From contig CAVOHB010000001.1 in NCBI GenBank assembly GCA_963695705.1, positions 62,001 through 126,000 of the forward strand: DNA of 64,000 bases. The letters run 5' to 3'. The translations under genes were made by a program, and so were the position numbers. The notes beneath the pieces are model-generated. The model was not told the DNA's origin, did not search any database, and worked only from the letters and a program-made list of their open reading frames with translations. This document shows, one piece after another, positions 14,727 through 23,432 of this stretch; the first letter of the stretch is position 1; each line of letters starts with the position of its first letter. Origin of the DNA: JBKPNJ01 sp963695705. GTDB taxonomy: Bacteria > Actinomycetota > Actinomycetes > Propionibacteriales > Nocardioidaceae.

Positions 14727-16298
14727 TTACTCCCACTCGATAGTTCCGGGCGGCTTGCTGGTGACGTCGACGGCGACCCGGTTCACCTCGTGCACCTCAT
14801 TGGTGATCCTCGTCGAGATCCGCTCGATCACGTCGTACGGTAGTCGCGCCCAGTCGGCGGTCATCGCGTCCTCGGAGGTCACCGGGCGCAGTACGACCGG
14901 ATGTCCGTAGGTTCGACCGTCCCCTTGCACACCGACCGAACGGATGTCTGCCAGCAACACCACCGGGAACTGCCAGATCTCACGGTCGAGCCCGGCCCGG
15001 GTGAGCTCCTCACGCGCGATGGCATCCGCGTCACGCAGGATCCTGAGCCGGTCAGCCGTCACCGCACCGACGATGCGTATCGCCAGCCCGGGCCCCGGGA
15101 AGGGCTGCCTCCAGACGATCTCAGCCGGGAGACCCAACTGCTCACCGACCTGGCGTACCTCGTCCTTGAACAGCGTGCGCAGCGGCTCGATCAAGGTGAA
15201 CTGCAGGTCGTCGGGGAGCCCTCCTACGTTGTGATGGCTCTTGATGTTGGAGGTGCCGGTGCCGCCGCCGGACTCCACCACATCGGGGTAGAGCGTCCCC
15301 TGCACCAGGAACTCGACCGGCTCACCGTGCGCGCCCGCGTCGGAGACGATCTCCCGTTCGGCTGCCTCAAGCGCCCGGATGAACTCGCGGCCGATGATCT
15401 TGCGCTTTGCCTCCGGGTCGCTCACCTGATCCAGGGCGGTCAGGAAGCGGTCGGCCGCGTCGACCACCTTCAGGGACACGCCGGTGGCTGCAACGTAGTC
15501 GCGCTCCACCTGCTCTGCCTCCCCCTGGCGGAGCAGCCCGTGGTCGACGAAGACACACGTCAGCCTCTCTCCCACAGCCCGCTGCACGATGGCCGCCGCG
15601 ACGGCTGAGTCCACGCCGCCGGACAGAGCGCAGATCACCCGCTTGTCGCCGACCATCGATCGGATCGTCTCGACCGTCTCGTCGACGATGTTGACCATCG
15701 TCCAGGTCGGTCGGCAGCCGGCGATGTCGAGAAGGAACCGCTCCAGCACCGCCTGACCGTGCTCGGTGTGCACCACCTCCGGATGCCACTGCACTCCCGC
15801 GAGCCGCCGGTCGGGGTTCTCGAACGCCGCCACCGGCGAGCCCGCGGTGGTCGCCAGCGTGGCGAACCCGGCCGGTGCGCTGACCACCGAGTCCCCGTGC
15901 GACATCCACACCCTGTGCTCGGTGGGTATCGCCTTGAGCAGGGTGCCCGGGTCGGTGACGGCGACGGCGGTACGCCCGAACTCCGACAGACCCGTCCGCC
16001 GTACGTCAGCTCCCAGCGTCTGCGCCATCGCCTGGAACCCGTAGCACATGCCGAACGTCGGGACACCGGCCTCGAACAGCGCCGGGTCCACCCGCGGTGC
16101 TCCGGCTGCGTACACCGACTGCGGCCCACCCGAGAGGATGATCGCCTTCGGCCGCCGGGCGAGCATGTCCTGCACCGGCACGGTGTGCGGGACGATCTCG
16201 GAGTACACATGGGCCTCGCGGACCCGTCGGGCGATCAGTTGTGCGTACTGCGCCCCGAAGTCGACCACCAGGACCAGATCGTGCAGCTCTCGGGTCAC
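14727..16298 (-). CDS. guaA: GMP synthase (glutamine-hydrolysing)
   Basis: A 523-residue cytoplasmic enzyme that aminates XMP to GMP using glutamine and ATP. The N-terminal class I amidotransferase has FGAQYAQLIARR, the nucleophile Cys in FGMCYGFQ and the His/Glu pair in GVQWHPEVVHTEHG. The ATP-pyrophosphatase P-loop ALSGGVDSAVAA follows near residue 229, and the C-terminal dimerisation domain ends RVAVDVTSKPPGTIEWE. Full length for the family. GTG start at 16298. With guaB and guaB3 downstream in the window, the guanine nucleotide branch is almost complete here. Confidence 0.97.
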   Translation of the reverse strand: MTRELHDLVLVVDFGAQYAQLIARRVREAHVYSEIVPHTVPVQDMLARRPKAIILSGGPQSVYAAGAPRVDPALFEAGVPTFGMCYGFQAMAQTLGADVRRTGLSEFGRTAVAVTDPGTLLKAIPTEHRVWMSHGDSVVSAPAGFATLATTAGSPVAAFENPDRRLAGVQWHPEVVHTEHGQAVLERFLLDIAGCRPTWTMVNIVDETVETIRSMVGDKRVICALSGGVDSAVAAAIVQRAVGERLTCVFVDHGLLRQGEAEQVERDYVAATGVSLKVVDAADRFLTALDQVSDPEAKRKIIGREFIRALEAAEREIVSDAGAHGEPVEFLVQGTLYPDVVESGGGTGTSNIKSHHNVGGLPDDLQFTLIEPLRTLFKDEVRQVGEQLGLPAEIVWRQPFPGPGLAIRIVGAVTADRLRILRDADAIAREELTRAGLDREIWQFPVVLLADIRSVGVQGDGRTYGHPVVLRPVTSEDAMTADWARLPYDVIERISTRITNEVHEVNRVAVDVTSKPPGTIEWE

Positions 16299-16328
16299 GC
16301 GTCGTCGGCCTTCCGAGGCGGCGAATAC

Positions 16329-16354
16329 GACCTGCCCGGTATCTCGGGCAGGTC
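16329..16354. repeat. 26-bp palindromic repeat, copy 1 (intergenic)
   Basis: GACCTGCCCG and its inverse CGGGCAGGTC flank a GTATCT loop, upstream of guaA and downstream of the GMC gene. The same 26 bp recur at 33666-33691 inside alr, and a near copy lies at 44045-44070. It could also act as a terminator for the GMC operon here, but its other locations argue for a dispersed palindrome. Confidence 0.85.
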
Positions 16355-16407
16355 AAAGGTCAGCAGGAGTCTACGGGCGCCCACCCGGCACCGACGCGAT
16401 GCCGCAC

Positions 16408-18141
16408 TCACCTGCCGGCCCCGAACCGCAGCGCCGTCGCGGTGCGCCGGGGGACGGCCGGGTTGTTCGGCGGCACGCCGGCGATCTGCTCGTACGGCTC
16501 TCCCAGCCGGGGACGGGGATCGGCGTCACCGCGGTTCGGCCAGAACGAGACGGCCCGCTCGGCCTGCGCGGTGATGGTCAGCGCGGGGTTGACGCCGAGG
16601 TTCGCCGAGATCGCGGAGCCGTCCAGGACGTGCAGCCCAGCGTGGCCGTAGATCCGGTGGTAGGCGTCGATCACTCCGTTCTGCGCCGTCGCACCGATCG
16701 CACAGCCGCCGATGAAGTGGGCGGTGAGCGGCCGGTTGAACGGCTCACCGATGGTCCCACCGGCGGTGCCGCCGACGACCCTGGCCATCGTCCGGGCCGC
16801 GGCGTTGCCGAGCGGGATCCAGGTCGGGTTGGGGGCCCCGTGACCCTGCCGGGAGGTGAGCCGCCGCCGGCCGGTGAGCCGCCCACGCTTGGTGAACGTG
16901 GTGATCGAGTTGTCCGAGGTCTGCATCACCAGCGCGATCACGGTGCGCTCCGACCAGTGCCGGAAGTCGTAGAAGCGGCCGAGGCTGGCCCGCTGGCGCC
17001 ATATCTCACGCAGCCAGGTCTGCCAGCGGGGATCAGGACCCTCGCCGTCGGTGAGAACCGTCTGCAACAGCGACATCGCGTTGCTGCCCTTCCCGTATCG
17101 CACCGGCTCGACGTGGGTCTCCGCGTCGGGGTGGAACGACGACGTGATCGCGACCCCCCTGGAGTAGTCCTGTGAGGTGTCCGCGGCGACCGCCCCGAGG
17201 ATCGACTCCGAGTTCGTCCGGGTCAGGACGCCCAGCCGCTCGGAGAGCCGGGGCAGCAGCTGCTGGTCCCGCATCCGGTGCAGCAGACGTTGGGTGCCGA
17301 GCGCCGAGGCCGCGAACACGACCTGCTCGGCGCGGAATCGCCGGGTTCGACGCCGGGACGTCGTGCTCCTGGTGTCGACCGCGTACCCGCCGCCGTCGAG
17401 CGGCCGCACCGCGGTGACCGTGGTCAGCGGATGCACCTGCGCGCCCGCCCGCTCGGCCAGGAAGAGGTAGTTCTTGGTCAGCGTGTTCTTGGCGTCGTGG
17501 CGGCACCCGGTCATGCACTCACCGCATTCCAGGCAGCCGCGGCGGGTCGGGCCGGCCCCACCGAAGTAGGGGTCCGCAACCTGCCGACCCGGCTCGCCGA
17601 AGAACACGCCCACCGGAGTCGGGTGGAACGTGTGCCCCACGCCCATCTCGTCGGCGACCCGCTTCATCACCAGGTCCGCGGGACTTGTGTTCGGGTAGTC
17701 CACGACGCCCAGCATCCGCTTGGCCTGGTCGTAGAACGGCGCCAGCTCGCGACGCCAGTCGGTGATGTCGCGCCACTGCGGGTCGCGGTAGAACGCCTCG
17801 AGTGGCTCGTACAACGTGTTGGCGTACACCAGCGACCCGCCGCCCACACCGGCACCCGACAGGATCAGGCAGTCCCTCAGTACGTCGATCCGCTGGATGC
17901 CGTAGCAGCCCACCGACGGCTTGAACAGGAACCGCCGCAGGTCCCACGAGGTCGCGGGGTACGACGTCTCGTCGAACCGCGCCCCGGCCTCGAGGACGCC
18001 GACGCGGTATCCCTTCTCGGTGAGCCGCAGCGCGGCGACGCTGCCCCCGAAACCCGAACCGATGACGATGACGTCGTAGTCGGCCCCCAGACCGTCGTCG
18101 TGGCTGCCGCCGTGATGGTCGCCGTGCCCGCCGCCGCTCAT
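16408..18141 (-). CDS. GMC-family oxidoreductase (cholesterol-oxidase/ChoD-like)
   Basis: A 577-residue FAD-dependent oxidoreductase acting on alcohols or sterols. The FAD-binding GSGFGGS is at about residues 28-34 and GAGVGGGSLVYAN near 95-107. A cysteine cluster C-x2-C-x2-C-x3-C (CLECGECMTGC, about residues 200-210) is followed by KNTLTKNYL, as in Mycobacterium ChoD-like proteins. The C-terminal half carries HFIGGCAIG and GLHVLDGSAISANLGVNPALTITA, the typical GMC His and closing region. The first 17 residues are Gly/His-rich. Its ATG overlaps the stop of the aldehyde dehydrogenase gene (ATGA), suggesting sequential oxidation of an alcohol and an aldehyde. The substrate is unproven. Confidence 0.88.
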   Translation of the reverse strand: MSGGGHGDHHGGSHDDGLGADYDVIVIGSGFGGSVAALRLTEKGYRVGVLEAGARFDETSYPATSWDLRRFLFKPSVGCYGIQRIDVLRDCLILSGAGVGGGSLVYANTLYEPLEAFYRDPQWRDITDWRRELAPFYDQAKRMLGVVDYPNTSPADLVMKRVADEMGVGHTFHPTPVGVFFGEPGRQVADPYFGGAGPTRRGCLECGECMTGCRHDAKNTLTKNYLFLAERAGAQVHPLTTVTAVRPLDGGGYAVDTRSTTSRRRTRRFRAEQVVFAASALGTQRLLHRMRDQQLLPRLSERLGVLTRTNSESILGAVAADTSQDYSRGVAITSSFHPDAETHVEPVRYGKGSNAMSLLQTVLTDGEGPDPRWQTWLREIWRQRASLGRFYDFRHWSERTVIALVMQTSDNSITTFTKRGRLTGRRRLTSRQGHGAPNPTWIPLGNAAARTMARVVGGTAGGTIGEPFNRPLTAHFIGGCAIGATAQNGVIDAYHRIYGHAGLHVLDGSAISANLGVNPALTITAQAERAVSFWPNRGDADPRPRLGEPYEQIAGVPPNNPAVPRRTATALRFGAGR

Positions 18142-19754
18142 CGGCGGCGGATTCTCCTCAGCACTCGCAGCTGTGCGTTCATGGCGGCGACATACTGCTG
18201 GTCGCTCATCCCCCAGAACGGCGCGAAGGGCAGCACCCGCTGCGCGGCCACCAACTGGGTCTCGACGAAGCGGTGGATGCCCTCGGCACCCTGACGCCGG
18301 CCGAGGCCCGACTGGCGCATCCCGCCCATCGGGGCGTCGATGCTGCCGAACGTCGCGGCGAACGCCTCGTTGACATTCACCGAGCCGGCCCGGATCTGGC
18401 CGGCGATGGCGCGGGCACGGCTCACGTCACGGGAGTACACGCTCGCGTTGAGGCCGAACTCGCCGCTGTTGGCCAGCGTCACAGCCTCGGCCTCGGTGGA
18501 GAAGCGGGAGAGTGAGACCACGGGTCCGAACGTCTCGGTTTCGAAGCACACCATGCCGGACGTGACGTTGGTCAGCACCGTCGGCTCGTAGAACAGCGGC
18601 CCTACGTCGGGCCGGGTGCGACCGCCGGTCACCACGGTGGCGCCCTTGGCGACCGCGTCGGCCACGTGCTGGGTGACGGTCGCCAGCTGGTCGGCGGAGA
18701 CCAGCGAGCCCATGTCGCCGTCGAACCCGATCTCGTTCGACAGCTTGAGCGCCTTGATCCGTCGCACGAAGCGCTCGAGGAACCGATCGTAGATCGAGTC
18801 GGCGACGTAGAGCCGCTCCATCGACACGCACAGCTGGCCGGCCGAGGAGAAGCACGCCCGGACGGCGCCATCGGCGGCGCGGTCGAGGTCGGCGTCACGC
18901 AGGATCAGCATCGGATTCTTGCCGCCGAGCTCCAGCGAGCAGCCGATCAGCCGGTCCGCCGCCCGGCGGGCGATCAGCCTCCCGGTCGCCGTGGAGCCGG
19001 TGAAGCACACGTAGTCGGCCTGTTCGACGATCTCGGCGCCCACGACCGGTCCGGGCCCGGCGACGATCTGCCAGACGTCGGCGGGAAATCCGGCGTCCTC
19101 GAGCAGCTCGGCTCCGAGTAGCGCGGACAGCATCGTGTGGGCGTCGGGCTTGTGCAGCACGGTGTTGCCGGCCAGCACGGCCGGCAGCCCATCGGCCATC
19201 GCCATCGAGAACGGGTAGTTCCACGGGGAGATCACGCCGACGAGCCCCTTCGGCACCCGGTTGACGTGCACCCTGGTCAGCCCGGGCATCAGCCCGACGC
19301 GACGGCTCGGTGCCAGGTGGCTCGATGCGGTACGGGCGTAGTAGCGAGCCGTCAGGGCGACGTGGGCAGCTTCGTCGTACGCGTGCTTGCGGACCTTGCC
19401 GGCCTCCCACTGCACCAGGTCCATGATCTCGCTCTGCCGGTCGAGTACGACGTCGTGCAGCCGGAGCATGAGCGAGGCACGTTCGCGCAACGGCGTCGCG
19501 GCCCACGGCAGCTGGATGGTCCGGGCTCGCAGCGCTGCCTCGGCGACGTCTTCCACGCTCGACTGCGGCAGCGTTGCCAGCGGCTGTCCGGTGAAGGGGG
19601 CGTACGAGGTGACGGTCCGGCCGGACGTGCTCACTATCCGCGCGGCAAGTCGTTCTGCGAGGGCGACGTCGATGGCCGGGGACGCATCGACCGCCCCGGG
19701 CGGGGGCGCGAGGCCATCGACGGCGTCAGCGGCCTCGCGGGCGGCAGCGGACAT
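18138..19754 (-). CDS. gabD2: Succinic-semialdehyde dehydrogenase-like aldehyde dehydrogenase
   Basis: A 538-residue NAD(P)-dependent aldehyde dehydrogenase. Family signatures are readable: PWNYPFSMAM near residue 184, the cofactor loop FTGSTATG, the general-base Glu in LELGGKNP and the catalytic Cys in SSAGQLCVS (about 302), then ETFGPVVSL. The sequence resembles actinobacterial GabD2, which oxidises succinate semialdehyde to succinate. Coupled ATGA overlap with the GMC gene suggests the true aldehyde may come from that enzyme. ATG at 19754 is the only good start. The gene symbol is tentative. Confidence 0.85.
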   Translation of the reverse strand: MSAAAREAADAVDGLAPPPGAVDASPAIDVALAERLAARIVSTSGRTVTSYAPFTGQPLATLPQSSVEDVAEAALRARTIQLPWAATPLRERASLMLRLHDVVLDRQSEIMDLVQWEAGKVRKHAYDEAAHVALTARYYARTASSHLAPSRRVGLMPGLTRVHVNRVPKGLVGVISPWNYPFSMAMADGLPAVLAGNTVLHKPDAHTMLSALLGAELLEDAGFPADVWQIVAGPGPVVGAEIVEQADYVCFTGSTATGRLIARRAADRLIGCSLELGGKNPMLILRDADLDRAADGAVRACFSSAGQLCVSMERLYVADSIYDRFLERFVRRIKALKLSNEIGFDGDMGSLVSADQLATVTQHVADAVAKGATVVTGGRTRPDVGPLFYEPTVLTNVTSGMVCFETETFGPVVSLSRFSTEAEAVTLANSGEFGLNASVYSRDVSRARAIAGQIRAGSVNVNEAFAATFGSIDAPMGGMRQSGLGRRQGAEGIHRFVETQLVAAQRVLPFAPFWGMSDQQYVAAMNAQLRVLRRIRRR

Positions 19755-19847
19755 GCACCGAGACTAGTCCGCCGAACGATGTCCCACCGCAGGCAGCAAG
19801 TGCCCAGACTTCCCACCACCGTGATGGGGCCGAGTCGTGCCGCCCGA

Positions 19848-21995
19848 TCAGCCGGCCTTGATGGAGACGTCGTCGATCAGGAAGCTCGTGTCGTCGCTCG
19901 AGTCCTGGCTGGCGATGAATCTCAGGGTGATCTTCTGCCCACGCAGGCTGGACAGGTTCGCGGCCCGCCGGTGGTAGGTGTCGTCCCACGCGGTGTTGTT
20001 GAATCTCCCCAACTGCACGACCGAGCCACCCGGCTTGAGGGCCTGCACCACCAGCTTGTCCACTGCGGTATTGCGGTCCCCGAGGCTGTCGACCAACAGG
20101 AAGTACGTCAGCGTGATCCTCTTTGCCCTCGGCAGCCTGAGCGTCTGCTGGAACGAACGTTTCGCGAACGCGGGCGGGTCGAGCCAGACGTAGCCCTTGC
20201 CGGTGCGCGCGTTCTGGGGTGAATGGGTGCCGATGAAACCGGGCGAACCGACCCAGTGCAGCCTTCCGGCCTCGAAGCCCCCGTTCCTGATCTTGTTCAC
20301 GCCACCGGCCGCGCTCAGCAGGCCCGAGCACCCCCACAGCCCTGGTCCGACAGCCACCGCGGTCCAGGTGCGCGTGACGGCCTTGCAGGCACCGCTGCCG
20401 CCGCCGTAGAGGTCGCGTGCCGCCCGGATCGTCGCGTCACGCGCGTCCCGGTAGTTGGTGCCCGACGTCATGTACACCGTCAGCGCGCGGTACCAGATCT
20501 GCTCGGCCTTGGTTCGGCCGATGCCGCCGATCGTGGTGCCGTTGCAGGTCTTGCCGTTGTGCGGGAGGCCGCCGATGGACTTGGCGCCGGTGCCCTCGGT
20601 GAGCAGGTAGAAGAAGTGGTTGGCCACTCCGGAGGTGTAGTGCACGTCATCACGCCCCATCAGTGGCGTGAAGCAGTTGTAGCTCTGACCGTCGAGGTGC
20701 GGATTGTCCATCCGCCGCAACCAGCCGGATCCGGCGATGATCTTCTCGCCGATGTAGTAGTCGCCCTGGTCTGCGGGGTTGTTGGCGGAGAACTCCACCA
20801 TGGTTCCGAAGATGTCGCTGGTGGCTTCGTTGATTCCGCCGGACTCGCCGAAGTAGAGCAGCCCCGCGGTATTGGACGTGACGCCGTGGCTCATCTCGTG
20901 ACCCGCGACATCGAGCGAGACGAGCGGCCGGACCGATCCACCGTTGCCGTCGCCGTAGCTCATGCAGAAGCAGTCGTCGTTCCAGAACGCGTTGCTGTAG
21001 TTGAAACCGTAGTGCACCCGGCTGCGAGCGCCGACCCCGTCGCCGCGGATGCCGTTGCGCCCGAACGTGTTCTTGTAGTAGTCCCAGGTGACGGAGGCCC
21101 CGTAGTGTGCATCGACGGCGACGGTCTGTGCGTCGGTGGTGGCGCCGTTCCCCCAGGTGTTGTCCCCATCGGTGAGCAGCGTCCCGTTGCCGAAGTCCGC
21201 GTTGTTCATCGTGTACGTCGCCTGGTTGCCGCGGGTGAGGTCGCGCAGCTGATAAGAGGGTCCAGCGACTTGATTCGCGTGAATGTCGACCTGGCCGTCG
21301 AACAGCGAGTTCCCGGTGCCGACCGCATCGGTGGTCTCCATCGTCGACCAGCCCTGGATCCGCCGGCCGGTCACAGCGTCCACGTACACGACGTCGCGGG
21401 CCGGAGCTCCGGCCCTGCGACCGCTGACCTCCGTCCGCCAGGCCAGCCGGGGCACACGGCCGAGCGCCCAGACAGCCAGCGACGGTCGCGCCACGCTGTG
21501 AGACAGGCCACTGGAGCGCTTCGCTGCCGAGACTGCGACACGGGCCGGTATTCGTGCCCGCACAGAGGGCACCGCCGTGAGGTCTCCGCGGCTGGCGTAG
21601 TCGACCGAGGCGATGCGGCCGGTGGACCGCCGGTGCACGACGATGTCACCACCGACCACGGGCAGCCCGCGATAGGTCCGGTCGTAGCGGACATGGGTCA
21701 TCCCGTCGACGTCCTTGAGTACGTCCTTGACCACCAGCGACTGGCCGGCCGAGAGCCGCAGCGCCGAAGCCGTCCGGGCCGTCCCCGCGCGGGCCACGGC
21801 CAGCGCGGCCGTTCGGGCCGCTACCCCGAACGACGGATCCGCCACGGCACCCGAGGAGCCAGCGTGCCGTAGCCCGGGTGCGGCGCCGGCAGCCGGCCGG
21901 GTGGCGGTCGCGTCGACCGGTGCCACGAAGAGGCCCGCCACCACCGTGGTGGCCAACAGCCCACCCGAGATCCCGCCAAAGATACGGCCTCGCAT
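19848..21995 (-). CDS. Secreted M4-family (thermolysin-like) metalloprotease
   Basis: A 715-residue secreted zinc endopeptidase. A signal peptide (GGLLATTVVAGLFVAPVDA) starts the protein. A propeptide with FTP/PepSY-like features follows to about residue 230. The catalytic domain has HEMSH near residue 365, GGINEATSD about 24 residues later (third zinc ligand Glu), and the catalytic His region DDVHYTSGVANHFFY. A C-terminal jelly-roll-like domain (about 590-715; NGGFEAG.LHWVG, ending FLIDDVSIKAG) probably binds substrate or the cell surface. A GGGGG-rich ribosome site precedes ATG 21995. Confidence 0.93.
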   Translation of the reverse strand: MRGRIFGGISGGLLATTVVAGLFVAPVDATATRPAAGAAPGLRHAGSSGAVADPSFGVAARTAALAVARAGTARTASALRLSAGQSLVVKDVLKDVDGMTHVRYDRTYRGLPVVGGDIVVHRRSTGRIASVDYASRGDLTAVPSVRARIPARVAVSAAKRSSGLSHSVARPSLAVWALGRVPRLAWRTEVSGRRAGAPARDVVYVDAVTGRRIQGWSTMETTDAVGTGNSLFDGQVDIHANQVAGPSYQLRDLTRGNQATYTMNNADFGNGTLLTDGDNTWGNGATTDAQTVAVDAHYGASVTWDYYKNTFGRNGIRGDGVGARSRVHYGFNYSNAFWNDDCFCMSYGDGNGGSVRPLVSLDVAGHEMSHGVTSNTAGLLYFGESGGINEATSDIFGTMVEFSANNPADQGDYYIGEKIIAGSGWLRRMDNPHLDGQSYNCFTPLMGRDDVHYTSGVANHFFYLLTEGTGAKSIGGLPHNGKTCNGTTIGGIGRTKAEQIWYRALTVYMTSGTNYRDARDATIRAARDLYGGGSGACKAVTRTWTAVAVGPGLWGCSGLLSAAGGVNKIRNGGFEAGRLHWVGSPGFIGTHSPQNARTGKGYVWLDPPAFAKRSFQQTLRLPRAKRITLTYFLLVDSLGDRNTAVDKLVVQALKPGGSVVQLGRFNNTAWDDTYHRRAANLSSLRGQKITLRFIASQDSSDDTSFLIDDVSIKAG

Positions 21996-22211
21996 CAGCG
22001 GGCCCCCTTTCCCCGTGGAGTCAATCGCCCCACCTATGCGTGGGCCCCGCCCGGCCCGGAAAGGGAAGAGACGGCACGACGCCGCCTCATACCTCAGGCG
22101 CGGAAATCCCCCTGGAGCGACTCAAGGTAGCAGCGCCGGACCGGTGGAGGGGCAAAATAGTCGAATTGCCCGCATCATCCCAGTAAGGGGTGATGTGCCG
22201 GGCGGACCGGC

Positions 22212-23315
22212 CTACAGGACGACGACCTCGACCCGCTGGAACTCCTTGAGCTCGGTGTATCCGGTGGTGGCCATCCCCCGCCGCAGGGCTCCGATGACGT
22301 TCATCGTGCCGTCCGACACCCGTGAGGGCCCGAACAGGATCTCGGCGAGCGTGCCCACCGGGTCGAGCTGGACCCGCTCGCCGCGCGGCAGCGCCACGTG
22401 CCACGCCTCGGCGCCCCAGTGGAAGCCGCGGCCCGGCGCCTGCTCGGCGCGGGCCAGCGGCGAGCCGATCATCACCGCGTCGGCACCGCAGGCCACCGCC
22501 TTGAGCACGTCGCCGGACCGGCCGATGGACCCGTCGGCGATCACGTGCACGTAGCGGCCGCCCGACTCGTCGAGATAGTCCCGACGGGCAGCCGCGACGT
22601 CGGCGACCGCGGTCGCCATCGGCACCGACACGCCGAGGACGGTACGGGTGGTGTGCGCGGCTCCTCCGCCGAACCCCACCAGCACCCCGGCCGCGCCGGT
22701 GCGCATCAGGTGCAGCGCGGCCTGGTACGTCGCGCAGCCGCCGACGATCACCGGGACGTCGAGCTCGTAGATGAACTGCTTGAGGTTCAGTGGCTCGGCC
22801 TGGCCGGACACATGCTCGGCCGAGACCGTCGTACCCCTGATCACGAACAGGTCGACCCCGGCGTCGACGACCACCTTGGCCAGCTGCCGGGTCCGCTGCG
22901 GCGAGAGCGCGCCGGCGACGGTCACGCCGGCGTCGCGGATCTCGGCGAGCCGCGAGACGATCAGGTCCGGCCGGACGGGTTCGGCGTAGATGTCCTGGAG
23001 CCGCCGGGTGGCGTCGGCGCCGCGCAGCCGGCCGACCTCCTCCAGCAGCGGCAGCGGGTCGTCGTACCTGGTCCACAGTCCCTCCAGGTCGAGCACCCCG
23101 AGGCCGCCGAGCCTGCCGAACTCGATCGCGGTGCCCGGGGACATCACCGAGTCCATCGGCGCGGCGACCACCGGGATCTCGAACCGGTAGGCGTCGATCT
23201 GCCAGGCGACCGAGACCTCCTCGGGGTCGCGGGTACGGCGGCTCGGCACGATGGCGATGTCGTCGAACGAGTACGCGCGGCGGCCCCGCTTGGCACGACC
23301 GATATCGATCTCCAT
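22212..23315 (-). CDS. guaB3: GuaB3-family IMP dehydrogenase-related protein
   Basis: A 367-residue TIM-barrel protein of the actinobacterial GuaB3 type, next to guaB. The start MEIDIGRAKRGRRAYSFDD and the lack of CBS domains are characteristic. The flavin/nucleotide-type phosphate-binding signature is present in VIADGSIGRSGDVLKAVACGADAVMIGSPLA. The family's catalytic Cys loop of true IMP dehydrogenase is not evident at the usual place (VGFGGGAAHTTR instead). Homologues in Streptomyces act in purine conversion (GMP reductase-like activity reported in the family). The exact reaction here is inferred. Confidence 0.9.
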   Translation of the reverse strand: MEIDIGRAKRGRRAYSFDDIAIVPSRRTRDPEEVSVAWQIDAYRFEIPVVAAPMDSVMSPGTAIEFGRLGGLGVLDLEGLWTRYDDPLPLLEEVGRLRGADATRRLQDIYAEPVRPDLIVSRLAEIRDAGVTVAGALSPQRTRQLAKVVVDAGVDLFVIRGTTVSAEHVSGQAEPLNLKQFIYELDVPVIVGGCATYQAALHLMRTGAAGVLVGFGGGAAHTTRTVLGVSVPMATAVADVAAARRDYLDESGGRYVHVIADGSIGRSGDVLKAVACGADAVMIGSPLARAEQAPGRGFHWGAEAWHVALPRGERVQLDPVGTLAEILFGPSRVSDGTMNVIGALRRGMATTGYTELKEFQRVEVVVL

Positions 23316-23432
23316 GGACTCCCGGTCTTTCCGGCTCGGACGATGGTGCCTGGCTGACGGTCGGCCCCGCGGAGGTGTGGCGGTCCGTCGGCGTCGCGTG
23401 GGGCGTCAGTCAGGCATGGGTCAGGGCGTGAG

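Noticed and set aside
21996..22211. Possible riboswitch (ydaO/c-di-AMP) upstream of the M4 protease gene
   Set aside because: The leader has G-rich stems, but I could not match the conserved core motifs. A covariance search with the ydaO model would decide.
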